Source: SZUA-442 sp963759175
GTDB taxonomy: Bacteria; Actinomycetota; Acidimicrobiia; Spongiisociales; UBA5794
Direction of reading: 5' to 3'
Assembly: GCA_963759175.1 (NCBI GenBank)
Contig: CAVWXP010000007.1
Location: 1-64,000, forward strand
DNA length: 64,000 bases
The stretch's first letter is position 1; every line of letters starts with the position of its first letter. Position numbers and translations under genes: made by a program. Positions 40,381-48,242 of the stretch are shown in pieces. The notes beneath the pieces are model-generated. The model was not told the DNA's origin. It saw only the letters and a program-made list of their open reading frames with translations, and searched no databases.

Positions 40381-40470
40381 TTAGCCGACTCTGAACGTTG
40401 CGGCGCCGGCCAGAAGGGCCGAAGCCAGTGCTCCGAGGGTCAGTGCGAGTTTCAGTACTCTGCTCTTCAC
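40381..40470 (-). CDS. 29-residue membrane peptide upstream of HD-GYP gene
   Basis: A GTG at 40470 with GGAG seven bases upstream opens a 29-residue frame, MKSRVLKLALTLGALASALL followed by AGAATFRVG, ending in TAA. It looks like a basic N-terminus plus a single membrane helix. It stops 52 bases before the HD-GYP start codon on the same strand. Ribosome-binding site, composition and position support it as a real small gene. Function is unknown. Confidence 0.55.
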   Translation of the reverse strand: MKSRVLKLALTLGALASALLAGAATFRVG

Positions 40471-40841
40471 GATTGCTCCAGGTTCGTTTCCTCGTCTCCG
40501 ACATCGCTTCGTCGGTTCAGGGAACGTGCATTCCGCTTCGCTGGAGTTACATACGTTTGTGAGCTACCCGGGTCTCCACCACCTCCAATACCCGGGTGAT
40601 ATCTCGCCCGAGCAAATCGTTCGATCTTCGGTTCTTCAGCCTGTCCCAACCGAAGACGAAGCCGTGCCACCGCACGACACCCGTCCGGACCCCGCCCAGG
40701 GCCCTGGCTGTCACCAGCGACAGCCTCGCCCAAGATATCGCGGAAACCCACAAGTCGCAAGGAAATCCCTACCAGCACCTCCCGCACGTTCTCCCGCCAG
40801 AAGCACCCGTGGGTGGCGTCGGTCGACTACGCTCGGTGACC
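40471..40841. other. 371-base region without a confident gene
   Basis: This is the divergent region between the HD-GYP cassette and the plus-strand block at 40842. It holds two copies of the 8-base palindrome ACCCGGGT at 40566-40573 and 40590-40597. Open frames exist on both strands, but I see no family-like sequence or ribosome-binding site in them. It probably contains the promoters for both directions. Confidence 0.5.
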
Positions 40842-41474
40842 ATGACGGTCAGTTTCAAGGAGCTCGAAGAAGGGCTCACGCGGCTCGAGTCGATCGATGC
40901 CGCCCGCATCGTCCACCAGGGCGATCGCATCACCGAGGTGCATGTCATCGCCGCGGCCGAGAAACCTGCGAAGCAGGTCGTGCGAGATGTCCAGAGCCTC
41001 GCGATGGCACGTTTCGGCCTCAACATCGACCATCGCGTGATCTCGGTCGTCCAGATCAGCCCGCACGACCTCGTGCTGGCCACAACGCCTCGTGCAGCAC
41101 TCACGCGCATCTCCGAGACCCCGAACGGCACCCGCACGACCATCGAGGTCACCCTGCGTCACGATGACGAGGAGCACATCGGCATGGCGACGGGTCCGGC
41201 GGTGTCATCGGCACGGCTTCGCCTCGTCGGCGAGGCGACGATCGACGCCGTGGAGCGGACCTTCGCCACCATGCCTCCCATCGCGCTCGATGCCATCACC
41301 GCCACCACCGTGGGCACGAGGAGCGTGGTCGTGGCGATTCTCGTGAACGCCGCCAACCACGGCGGCGAGGACCTCAATGTCGGGTCGGCGATGTCGAACG
41401 GGAACAACGACGATGCCGCCGTCAAGGCCGTCCTCAACGCACTGAATCGACGCGTCTCCAACCTGACCGAATGA
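40842..41474 (+). CDS. Conserved protein of unknown function
   Basis: I start this 210-residue protein at the ATG at 40842 (MTVSFKELEEGLTRLESID). The N-terminal third has a regular pattern, ITEVHVIAAAEKPAKQVVRD then VQSLAMARFGLNIDHRVISV, suggesting an alpha/beta regulatory-type fold. The C-terminal part is rich in short beta-like segments with no catalytic motif I recognise. It is soluble with no signal peptide. Its stop overlaps the start of the gamma-glutamyltransferase gene. Confidence 0.7.
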   Translation: MTVSFKELEEGLTRLESIDAARIVHQGDRITEVHVIAAAEKPAKQVVRDVQSLAMARFGLNIDHRVISVVQISPHDLVLATTPRAALTRISETPNGTRTTIEVTLRHDDEEHIGMATGPAVSSARLRLVGEATIDAVERTFATMPPIALDAITATTVGTRSVVVAILVNAANHGGEDLNVGSAMSNGNNDDAAVKAVLNALNRRVSNLTE

Positions 41475-43069
41475 TCCGGTCCGAGTACGCCACCCTCGGC
41501 ACCGGTCCGACATCGGCTGATCGCGGCATCGTCGTGTCACCGCACCACCTGGCGTCGCAGGCCGGTATCGAGATCCTCCGCAAGGGCGGCACAGCCATCG
41601 ATGCAGCGATCGCCGTCGACGCCGTACTCGGAGTCGTGGCGCCCGACACGTGCGGTCCGGGCGGTGACCTGTTCGCTCTCGTCCACACACCGGGCACCTC
41701 GGCGCCGGTCGCACTCAACGCCTCGGGTCGAGCGGGCTCGGGACTCTCGGCGGACGATCTGCGCGACCGGGGCCTCGGGGAGATCCCGTTCCGGTCCCCG
41801 TGGTCGATCACCGTGCCCGGTTGTGTCGACGGATGGGAAGCCCTCACAGCGCGGTTCGGGAAGCTCCCCCTCGCAACGTCGCTTGCGCCCGCGATCGCGA
41901 TTGCCAGCGAGGGCTTTCCCGTATCCACGGAGCTCTGCGGGTCGCTGGTGCGCCTGCAGCCGATGATCGCATCACAGGCTTCCGCCGGACCGCTGTACCC
42001 CGACGATGAACCCCCGCCCGAAGGAACGACGATCACCAGGCCCGGCCTCGCTGCCACGCTCGAGGCCATTGCGTCCTCGGGTCGCGATGCCTTCTACTCG
42101 GGCAGGGCCGGCTCGGGAATCATCGACGCATCCGAAGGCACGATCGTCACTTCGGACCTCGAACGGACACAGGCAGATTGGATCACCCCGGCCCGCCTCG
42201 ACGTCCTCGGCCGCACCGGCTGGACCATCCCTCCCAACAGCCAGGGCTACCTGACCCTCGCCATGTTGTGGATCTTCGAGCATCTCGACCCGCCTGACGA
42301 TCCCAACGACGCGCTCTACCAACACCTCCTGATCGAGGCGTACAGGGCCGTCGCCTGGGAACGCGCCGACACCGTCGGGGATCCCGAGACCGCGGTCGTG
42401 ACCATCGACGAGTTGCTCGACCCGGCACGACTGGCCGGACGCTCCGACCGGATCCGACGCGACTCCGTCGTGAGGTGGCCCATGCCGCAACCCGCTCCGG
42501 GAGGTACCGCCTACATGACCGTGCTCGACGGCACCGGCGTCGGTGTGTCGTTCATCCAGTCGAACTTCGCCGGCATCGGAGCAGGGAGGTCGGCCGGATC
42601 CTCCGGCGTGTGGTTGCACAATCGGGGGGCGGGGTTCAACCTGATCCCCGGTCATCCGAACGAGTACGGGCCGGGGAAGCGCCCGCTCCACACGTTGTCA
42701 CCCACGCTGTGGACCGACGGCGACGGCGCGCTGTCGCTGCTCCTGGGCACCCGAGGCGGCGATCAGCAGCCGCAGTACCTGGGCCAGTTCGCAGCACACC
42801 ACCTCCACGGTGGCCTGTGCACCGATGACGCCCAAGCCGTACCGCGATGGTTCATGGACCAGCCGGTACCGGGAACCGACAGCACGGTCGCCGTGGAATC
42901 GCGCATGGCGCCGACCACCGTCGACGGCCTGCGAGCACGCGGACACGTCGTCGATCTCGCAGCCGCGCACGAGCCCGGCTGGGGTCCCATCTCCGCGATC
43001 GACGTGGCAGGCGAACGCAAGGGGTCGGCCGATCCGCGCATCTCGACCAGTGCAGCCCTCGCGACCTGA
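41471..43069 (+). CDS. Gamma-glutamyltransferase family protein
   Basis: The 532-residue Ntn-hydrolase has the N-terminal pattern SPHHLASQAGIEILRKGGTA and IDAAIAVDAVLGVVAPDTCG. The maturation and catalytic threonine is probably T346 in GGTAYMTVLDGTG, followed by GRSAGSSGVWLHNRGAGFNL. There is no obvious signal peptide, so it may act in the cytosol. It could be a GGT-like acylase or hydrolase rather than a glutathione enzyme. It overlaps the preceding unknown gene by four bases. Confidence 0.9.
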   Translation: MIRSEYATLGTGPTSADRGIVVSPHHLASQAGIEILRKGGTAIDAAIAVDAVLGVVAPDTCGPGGDLFALVHTPGTSAPVALNASGRAGSGLSADDLRDRGLGEIPFRSPWSITVPGCVDGWEALTARFGKLPLATSLAPAIAIASEGFPVSTELCGSLVRLQPMIASQASAGPLYPDDEPPPEGTTITRPGLAATLEAIASSGRDAFYSGRAGSGIIDASEGTIVTSDLERTQADWITPARLDVLGRTGWTIPPNSQGYLTLAMLWIFEHLDPPDDPNDALYQHLLIEAYRAVAWERADTVGDPETAVVTIDELLDPARLAGRSDRIRRDSVVRWPMPQPAPGGTAYMTVLDGTGVGVSFIQSNFAGIGAGRSAGSSGVWLHNRGAGFNLIPGHPNEYGPGKRPLHTLSPTLWTDGDGALSLLLGTRGGDQQPQYLGQFAAHHLHGGLCTDDAQAVPRWFMDQPVPGTDSTVAVESRMAPTTVDGLRARGHVVDLAAAHEPGWGPISAIDVAGERKGSADPRISTSAALAT

Positions 43070-43266
43070 CCGATTCACACACCACCTGTCTCGACCGCGA
43101 ATCCACTACTGGGAGGATCTTCCAGCTTCCGGGTTGCCGTACGTGAACGGTGCCTATAGCCTGAGCACGCGATCACAGGCCATTCCGCGCTGGATGTCGA
43201 CCTGACTCCCCCGACCACGCTGATCGGCGGACGCATGCTGAAGGGAAGCGAGCTCCACGGAGCCAC

Positions 43267-44361
43267 GTGAAATCTCGGATACCACTCGCATATGCCGGAC
43301 TGCTCATCGTCGCCCTCGTGGCGGTGGTGGGCTTCGCTGCGTTCTCCCCCTCTTCATCCAACACCACAGCGACCACCGAAGCCGTCGAGACGACGCCGAC
43401 CGACGGCGCCACGGCCTCGGCACGCGTGGCCTCGGCCGTCCTGGCCCTCCGGGTCTCCGATGCGGAGAGCCGCACGGCGACGACCGTCGGCGGTACCACC
43501 ACCACGACCGAGGATCCAGCCCCTGCGTCGGACGATGCCGAGTTGATCGAGACCGCCGTTGTCGAGGTGGAAACCTCGACCACCACCGAATCCCCGACGA
43601 CAACCGAGCCCCCCACGACGACCAACGCGCCCAGTACCACGGAAGCACCGAGCACTGCCGACACGACGCCACCCGCTCTGAAGGTGTCATCACCGGCGGA
43701 CGGCTCGACCGTCGATGACCGGGTCGTCACCTTCTCTGGTACGACCGAGCCCGGGGCGACGGTGAGCTCGGGACCGTACGACGCAACGGTCGACGACGAC
43801 GGTGACTGGTCGCTCCAGCTCGTCCTCTCCCCCGGCGCCAACGGAGCCGTCTTCACTGCTCGCGACGACGCCGGCAACACCACCGACGTACGCGTCGTCG
43901 TCACCTACGACGAGCCACAAGCAGCGACCACCACCACCACGACGAAGGCGCCGTCGACCACCACGACGACCTCCGGTTCGTCCGACCCCGCCCCCAAGTG
44001 GTCGCCCCTGTGGCCTGCGGACGCAGGGGGCAAACGCAACGTCGAGGCGTGGCGATCGCTCGTCGCGAAGCACTGGCCCGCCGAGCTCGTGGAATGTGCG
44101 CTCAACATCATCGACCTCGAGTCCCAGGGTGACCCGAGGGCATACAACAGCGGCTCTGATGCCGAAGGGCTCTTCCAACATCTCAGCAAGTACTGGAAGG
44201 GACGTGCCGCCGCAGCAGGGTTCAAGGACAGCGACGGCCTCTACGCGAGCCCCTACAACGCCGAGGCGAACATCGCCGCCGCATGGGTGATCGCCAGGGC
44301 CGCCAGTCCATGGCATCGTCCGTGGACCGTCAACCCCTTCTACGGCGCCTGCCAGCCGTAA
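43267..44361 (+). CDS. Secreted SLT-like lysozyme-fold protein with Ig-like domain
   Basis: The 364-residue protein starts at GTG 43267. An N-terminal signal anchor (PLAYAGLLIVALVAVVGFAAF) is followed by a long Thr/Pro/Glu linker. A bacterial Ig-like domain follows at about 140-215 (SSPADGSTVDDRVVTFSGTT), then a second Thr run and a transglycosylase-like domain from about 260. That domain shows NIIDLESQGDPRAYNSGSDA with the probable catalytic Glu, then GLFQHLSKYWKGRA. It is likely an extracellular peptidoglycan-cleaving enzyme or cell-wall protein. Confidence 0.85.
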   Translation: MKSRIPLAYAGLLIVALVAVVGFAAFSPSSSNTTATTEAVETTPTDGATASARVASAVLALRVSDAESRTATTVGGTTTTTEDPAPASDDAELIETAVVEVETSTTTESPTTTEPPTTTNAPSTTEAPSTADTTPPALKVSSPADGSTVDDRVVTFSGTTEPGATVSSGPYDATVDDDGDWSLQLVLSPGANGAVFTARDDAGNTTDVRVVVTYDEPQAATTTTTTKAPSTTTTTSGSSDPAPKWSPLWPADAGGKRNVEAWRSLVAKHWPAELVECALNIIDLESQGDPRAYNSGSDAEGLFQHLSKYWKGRAAAAGFKDSDGLYASPYNAEANIAAAWVIARAASPWHRPWTVNPFYGACQP

Positions 44362-44401
44362 CGATCCCGCTCGACGCCCATTCCTCGTATCATCGGTGAC
44401 G

Positions 44402-44746
44402 ATGAACAACACGATGAAGAACGCCATCCGCCTCGCCGGCGTGGTCGTCGGACTCGGAGCCGCCGTGTGGGCCTTGAGGGACCGATTGCTCCCGGCTCCC
44501 GAGCTCACCGATGAGCCCGCACCACGATTCCGCGAGGCCGAACCCGCTGCTCCTGTCCCCGCTGACGACGCCGACCTCACCCGCATCAAGGGCATCGGAC
44601 CCGTCACCGCGGGCAAACTCGCCACGGCTGGCGTCGAGGGTGTGAGGACGTTGGCGGCCATGTCGGCTGTGGATATCGCCGAGGCAGCGAGCACGTCAGA
44701 AGCCACCGCGGCTCGCTGGATCGAGTCGGCCAAGTCGCTCGGTTGA
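44402..44746 (+). CDS. Small membrane-anchored helix-hairpin-helix protein
   Basis: From the ATG at 44402 the protein has 114 residues; a GTG two codons earlier is possible. A single N-terminal hydrophobic helix (AIRLAGVVVGLGAAVWAL) leads through a Pro/Glu linker to a helix-hairpin-helix domain. That domain reads DLTRIKGIGPVTAGKLATAG then AASTSEATAARWIESAKSLG, like the C-terminal HhH of DUF4332-type proteins. It ends just before rlmN and is probably co-transcribed. Its role is unknown. Confidence 0.75.
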   Translation: MNNTMKNAIRLAGVVVGLGAAVWALRDRLLPAPELTDEPAPRFREAEPAAPVPADDADLTRIKGIGPVTAGKLATAGVEGVRTLAAMSAVDIAEAASTSEATAARWIESAKSLG

Positions 44747-44748
44747 CG

Positions 44749-45786
44749 ATGCTGTACCTCACCGAGCCGGAACGTCTCGGTGACCTGCTCCCCGATGAAC
44801 CGCGCTACCGCACGGACCAGCTCCACGGATGGCTCTATGCCAACCCCGTCCTCGACATCGATGCGATGACGAACCTCCCGACCCCACTGCGCGACGCATT
44901 GCGTGACCAGCTGTGGCCCTTCACGGTCGACATCGAGCAACGAGCCGACGACGGATCGACCATCAAGTGGTTGTTCCGATGTCCGGACGGCGCCCCGATC
45001 GAAACGGTCCTGATGGGCTATCGCAATCGCACGACACTGTGCATCTCGTCACAGGTCGGATGCGCCATGGGTTGCACCTTCTGCGCAACGGGGCAGTTCG
45101 GTTTCGAGCGCCACCTCGACGCAGGCGAGATCGTCGCCCAGGTCGCCTATGCGAACGCCTTCCTGCGCGAGACACCACTCCCCCACAGTCCCGAGCGCGT
45201 CACGAACGTCGTCTTCATGGGCATGGGGGAACCACTCGCCAACTACCGAAACACCATCGAGTCGATACGACGGATGGTCGACGTGATGGGCATGTCAGGG
45301 CGATCCATCACCGTGTCGACCGTCGGGTTCGTACCCGGCATGCGCAAGCTCGCCGAGGAACCGTTCCCCGTGAACCTCGCGGTGAGCCTCCACTCCACGA
45401 TCCCTTCGGAGCGCACGAAGCTGGTACCGATCAACGACCGATGGCCCATCGACGAGGTGATCGATGCGGCGGGCGAGTACTACGAACGCAAGGGCCGCCG
45501 CGTCTCGTTGGAATGGACCCTCATCGAGGGGGAGAACGACTCGGACGGCGAAGCCGTCGGGCTCGCGCATCTCGCTCGGCGCATCCACGCCCACGTCAAC
45601 GTGATCGCGCTCAATCCGACACCACTCAGCATCGACCGTCCCCCCAACGCCGACGGGGTTCGTCGGTTCATGGGCACGCTCAGGCGCGAGGGCGCCAACG
45701 TCACGCTGCGCGACACGCGCGGTCAGGACATCGACGCTGCGTGTGGGCAGCTCCGCGTGCGATCGGCCACTCGTCGGGACAGGTAG
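44749..45786 (+). CDS. rlmN: 23S rRNA/tRNA adenine-C2 methyltransferase (RlmN)
   Basis: The 345-residue radical-SAM enzyme methylates A2503 of 23S rRNA and A37 of some tRNAs. The cluster motif is CAMGCTFC (C105, C109, C112). The SAM segment is FMGMGEPLANY, and the methyl-carrying resolving cysteine is C332 in DIDAACGQL. I use the ATG at 44749; a TTG two codons upstream overlaps the previous stop. It is the typical short actinobacterial form. Confidence 0.95.
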   Translation: MLYLTEPERLGDLLPDEPRYRTDQLHGWLYANPVLDIDAMTNLPTPLRDALRDQLWPFTVDIEQRADDGSTIKWLFRCPDGAPIETVLMGYRNRTTLCISSQVGCAMGCTFCATGQFGFERHLDAGEIVAQVAYANAFLRETPLPHSPERVTNVVFMGMGEPLANYRNTIESIRRMVDVMGMSGRSITVSTVGFVPGMRKLAEEPFPVNLAVSLHSTIPSERTKLVPINDRWPIDEVIDAAGEYYERKGRRVSLEWTLIEGENDSDGEAVGLAHLARRIHAHVNVIALNPTPLSIDRPPNADGVRRFMGTLRREGANVTLRDTRGQDIDAACGQLRVRSATRRDR

Positions 45787-45796
45787 CCTGCTTGGC

Positions 45797-46276
45797 ATGA
45801 CCACACGCGACAGCATCCACCTCGAAGCCGGCGATCCTGCACCTGCCTTCTCGGCTCTCGACGACACCAACACGGTTCGTTCGTCTGACGACTTCGCCGG
45901 CAAGAAACTCATCATCTACTTCTACCCCAAGGCCTTCACGCCCGGGTGCACGACCGAGTCCTGCGACTTCCGCGACCGGTACGACATCCTGGCCGAACGC
46001 GGATACGAGATCCTCGGCGTCTCGCCCGACGGCGTGGAGAAGCTCGGCGACTTCCGTGCCCAATATGAGCTGCCCTTCCCGCTCCTGTCCGATCCCGATC
46101 ACGTCGTCGCTTCGGCCTTCGGTGCCTACGGCACCAAGAAGAACTACGGGCGCGAGTACCAAGGGATCATCCGGTCGACATTCCTCATCGGTGCCGACGG
46201 CACGATCGAGGATGCCTACTACAACGTCAGGGCGAAGGGGCACGCAGACCGTGTCGCCGGCGCGGTCACCTCCTGA
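45797..46276 (+). CDS. bcp: Thioredoxin-dependent peroxiredoxin (Bcp type)
   Basis: The 159-residue protein starts at the ATG at 45797 (MTTRDSIHLEAGDPAPAFSA), ten bases after rlmN. The peroxidatic cysteine is C51 in YPKAFTPGCTTESCDFRD and the resolving one is C56, the atypical 2-Cys Bcp arrangement. It reduces hydroperoxides with thioredoxin. Its stop codon overlaps the galU start. Confidence 0.94.
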   Translation: MTTRDSIHLEAGDPAPAFSALDDTNTVRSSDDFAGKKLIIYFYPKAFTPGCTTESCDFRDRYDILAERGYEILGVSPDGVEKLGDFRAQYELPFPLLSDPDHVVASAFGAYGTKKNYGREYQGIIRSTFLIGADGTIEDAYYNVRAKGHADRVAGAVTS

Positions 46277-47160
46277 TGTCGCCTGTACGCACCGCCGTAT
46301 TCCCCGTTGCGGGCTTCGGGACCCGCTTCCTGCCGGCGACCAAGGCGATGCCGAAGGTGTTGCTGCCGGTGGTGGATCGGCCGCTGATCCAGTTCGCCGT
46401 CGATGAAGCGATCAATGCCGGGATCGAGTCGCTCATCTTCGTCACGGGCAGGGGTCATGCGGCGATCCAGGACTACTTCGACGTGAGCTATGAACTCGAA
46501 CGCGAGTTGGTCGATCGCGGGAAGACCGACCTCGCGGAACAGCTCGAGGCGCTCCGCCCCGAACCCGGCCAATTCGCCTTCATCCGTCAGATGGAGCCGC
46601 TCGGCCTCGGGCATGCGGTGTGGTGCGCACGCAATCTGATCGGCAACGAGCCCTTCGCCGTCCTGTTGGCAGATGAGCTCATCGTCGGCGACGATCCGCC
46701 GCTCGAGACCATGATCGACGTCCATGGCCGGCTCGGTGGCAATGTGGTACTCGTCGATGAGGTCGATCCTGCGCAGACCGACCGATACGGGATCGTCGAG
46801 CCATCGGGCAGCCCGGACAACGGTGTCTTCGATGTCGTGGACGTCGTCGAGAAACCGAATCCCGGCGAGGCCCCGTCCAATCTGGCGATCATCGGGCGAT
46901 ACGTGCTCGACCCCTCGGTGATGGACGCACTGTCGGACACGGAACCCGGCGCAGGCGGCGAGATCCAGCTCACCGACGCCATACGCCAGTCCATGGCGTC
47001 GACGCGACTGAGGGCCGTGACCAACACCGGTACGCGATTCGACTGCGGATCCCCCAGCGGGTTCCTCCGAGCGACCGCCCACGTGGCCCTCGGTGACCCG
47101 GAACTTCGATCAACGATGCGTTCGATCCTGTCGGATGTCCAAACCATGGAGGATGCATGA
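46276..47160 (+). CDS. galU: UTP-glucose-1-phosphate uridylyltransferase
   Basis: The 294-residue nucleotidyltransferase makes UDP-glucose. The nucleotide loop is FPVAGFGTRFLPATKAMPK, and VEKPNPGEAPSNLAIIGRYVLDP and GGEIQLTDAIRQ are GalU signatures. It is joined by overlapping codons to bcp upstream and tal downstream. This puts sugar-nucleotide supply with central carbon genes, and it may feed the envelope glycan genes elsewhere in the window. Confidence 0.94.
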   Translation: MSPVRTAVFPVAGFGTRFLPATKAMPKVLLPVVDRPLIQFAVDEAINAGIESLIFVTGRGHAAIQDYFDVSYELERELVDRGKTDLAEQLEALRPEPGQFAFIRQMEPLGLGHAVWCARNLIGNEPFAVLLADELIVGDDPPLETMIDVHGRLGGNVVLVDEVDPAQTDRYGIVEPSGSPDNGVFDVVDVVEKPNPGEAPSNLAIIGRYVLDPSVMDALSDTEPGAGGEIQLTDAIRQSMASTRLRAVTNTGTRFDCGSPSGFLRATAHVALGDPELRSTMRSILSDVQTMEDA

Positions 47161-48242
47161 CCAAGCTCGACGAGCTGGCCAACCGTGGTCAATCGATCTG
47201 GTACGACTTCATCCGCAGGGACATGGTCACCGACGGAGGACTCGCGGATCTGATCTCCCGTGGTGTGCGTGGCGTCACCTCCAACCCCTCCATCTTCGAG
47301 AAGGCCATCGCTGACTCCACTCTCTACGACGACCAGATCGCCGAACTCGGCGAGACATCGGCCCAGGACGCGTTCGAGGCACTGGCGGTGCGGGACATCG
47401 TCGGAGCCGCTGACCTCCTTCGGGCCGTGTACGACGCCACCGACGGCGTCGACGGGTACATCAGCCTCGAGGTCTCGCCCAGGCTCGCCCACGACACGGC
47501 GGGCACGATCGCCGACGCCATGCGCCTATGGGCGGTGGTCGATCGGCCGAACCTCATGGTCAAGGTCCCTGCGACCAGGGCTGGCATACCGGCCATCGAG
47601 GAACTGACCGCTGCGGGCATCAACATCAACGCAACGCTCATGTTCTCACTCGACGACTATGAAGCCGTCGCGAATGCCTACCTCGCGGGTGCTCGACGCG
47701 CCAGCGACCCCTCGACGCTCGCCTCCGTCGCCTCGTTCTTCGTGAGCAGGGTGGACACCTATTCGGACGAAGCACTCGAAGGGGTCGGCACCGACGACGC
47801 CCTCGCCATGCGCGGCACGATCGCCATCGCCAACGCCAAGGTCGCCTATCGGAGATACCAGGAGCTCTTCGAGGGACCCGGATTCGCCGACCTCGCTGCA
47901 CGCGGCACCCGTCCCCAACGGGTGCTGTGGGCATCGACATCGGCGAAGAACCCTGCGTACCGCGACGTGGTGTACGTCGAGGAGCTGATCGGACCGAACA
48001 CCGTCAACACCGCCCCTCCTTCGACGATCGACGCCTTCGAGGACCACGGAGTCGTCACCGGCGACACCCTGCTCGAGGGCATGGACGCCGCCGCCGCAAC
48101 GATCGCTGCCCTCGATCGGGTCGGCGTGGACTTCGGAGCCATCACCGACCGGCTCCAGGTCGACGGCGTTGCGTCGTTCGCAGAGGCCTACGAGGGCCTG
48201 TTGACCTCTATATCCGACAAGCAGGCCGAGGTGCTCGGGTGA
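47157..48242 (+). CDS. tal: Transaldolase
   Basis: The 361-residue pentose-phosphate enzyme transfers a dihydroxyacetone unit. The N-terminal signature is GVRGVTSNPSIFEKAI and the Schiff-base lysine is K136 in PNLMVKVPAT. It is the long actinobacterial/cyanobacterial form. Its start overlaps galU by four bases and its stop overlaps the pgi GTG start (GTGA). In some other bacteria tal and pgi are one fused protein; here they are separate but coupled. Confidence 0.95.
   Translation: MTKLDELANRGQSIWYDFIRRDMVTDGGLADLISRGVRGVTSNPSIFEKAIADSTLYDDQIAELGETSAQDAFEALAVRDIVGAADLLRAVYDATDGVDGYISLEVSPRLAHDTAGTIADAMRLWAVVDRPNLMVKVPATRAGIPAIEELTAAGININATLMFSLDDYEAVANAYLAGARRASDPSTLASVASFFVSRVDTYSDEALEGVGTDDALAMRGTIAIANAKVAYRRYQELFEGPGFADLAARGTRPQRVLWASTSAKNPAYRDVVYVEELIGPNTVNTAPPSTIDAFEDHGVVTGDTLLEGMDAAAATIAALDRVGVDFGAITDRLQVDGVASFAEAYEGLLTSISDKQAEVLG

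Noticed and set aside
40467..40787. Possible 106-codon minus-strand gene upstream of the HD-GYP cassette
   Set aside because: It has no family-like sequence and overlaps the start of the better supported 29-residue frame in another reading.
43070..43266. Cyclic-di-AMP riboswitch before the secreted SLT-like gene
   Set aside because: Such riboswitches precede wall-hydrolase genes in actinobacteria, so I looked for the conserved core here and before 57731. It was not visible in either place.
43690..44940. 416-codon minus-strand frame opposite the SLT-like and HhH genes
   Set aside because: The plus-strand genes have signal peptides, domains and ribosome-binding sites. The minus frame shows none of these.
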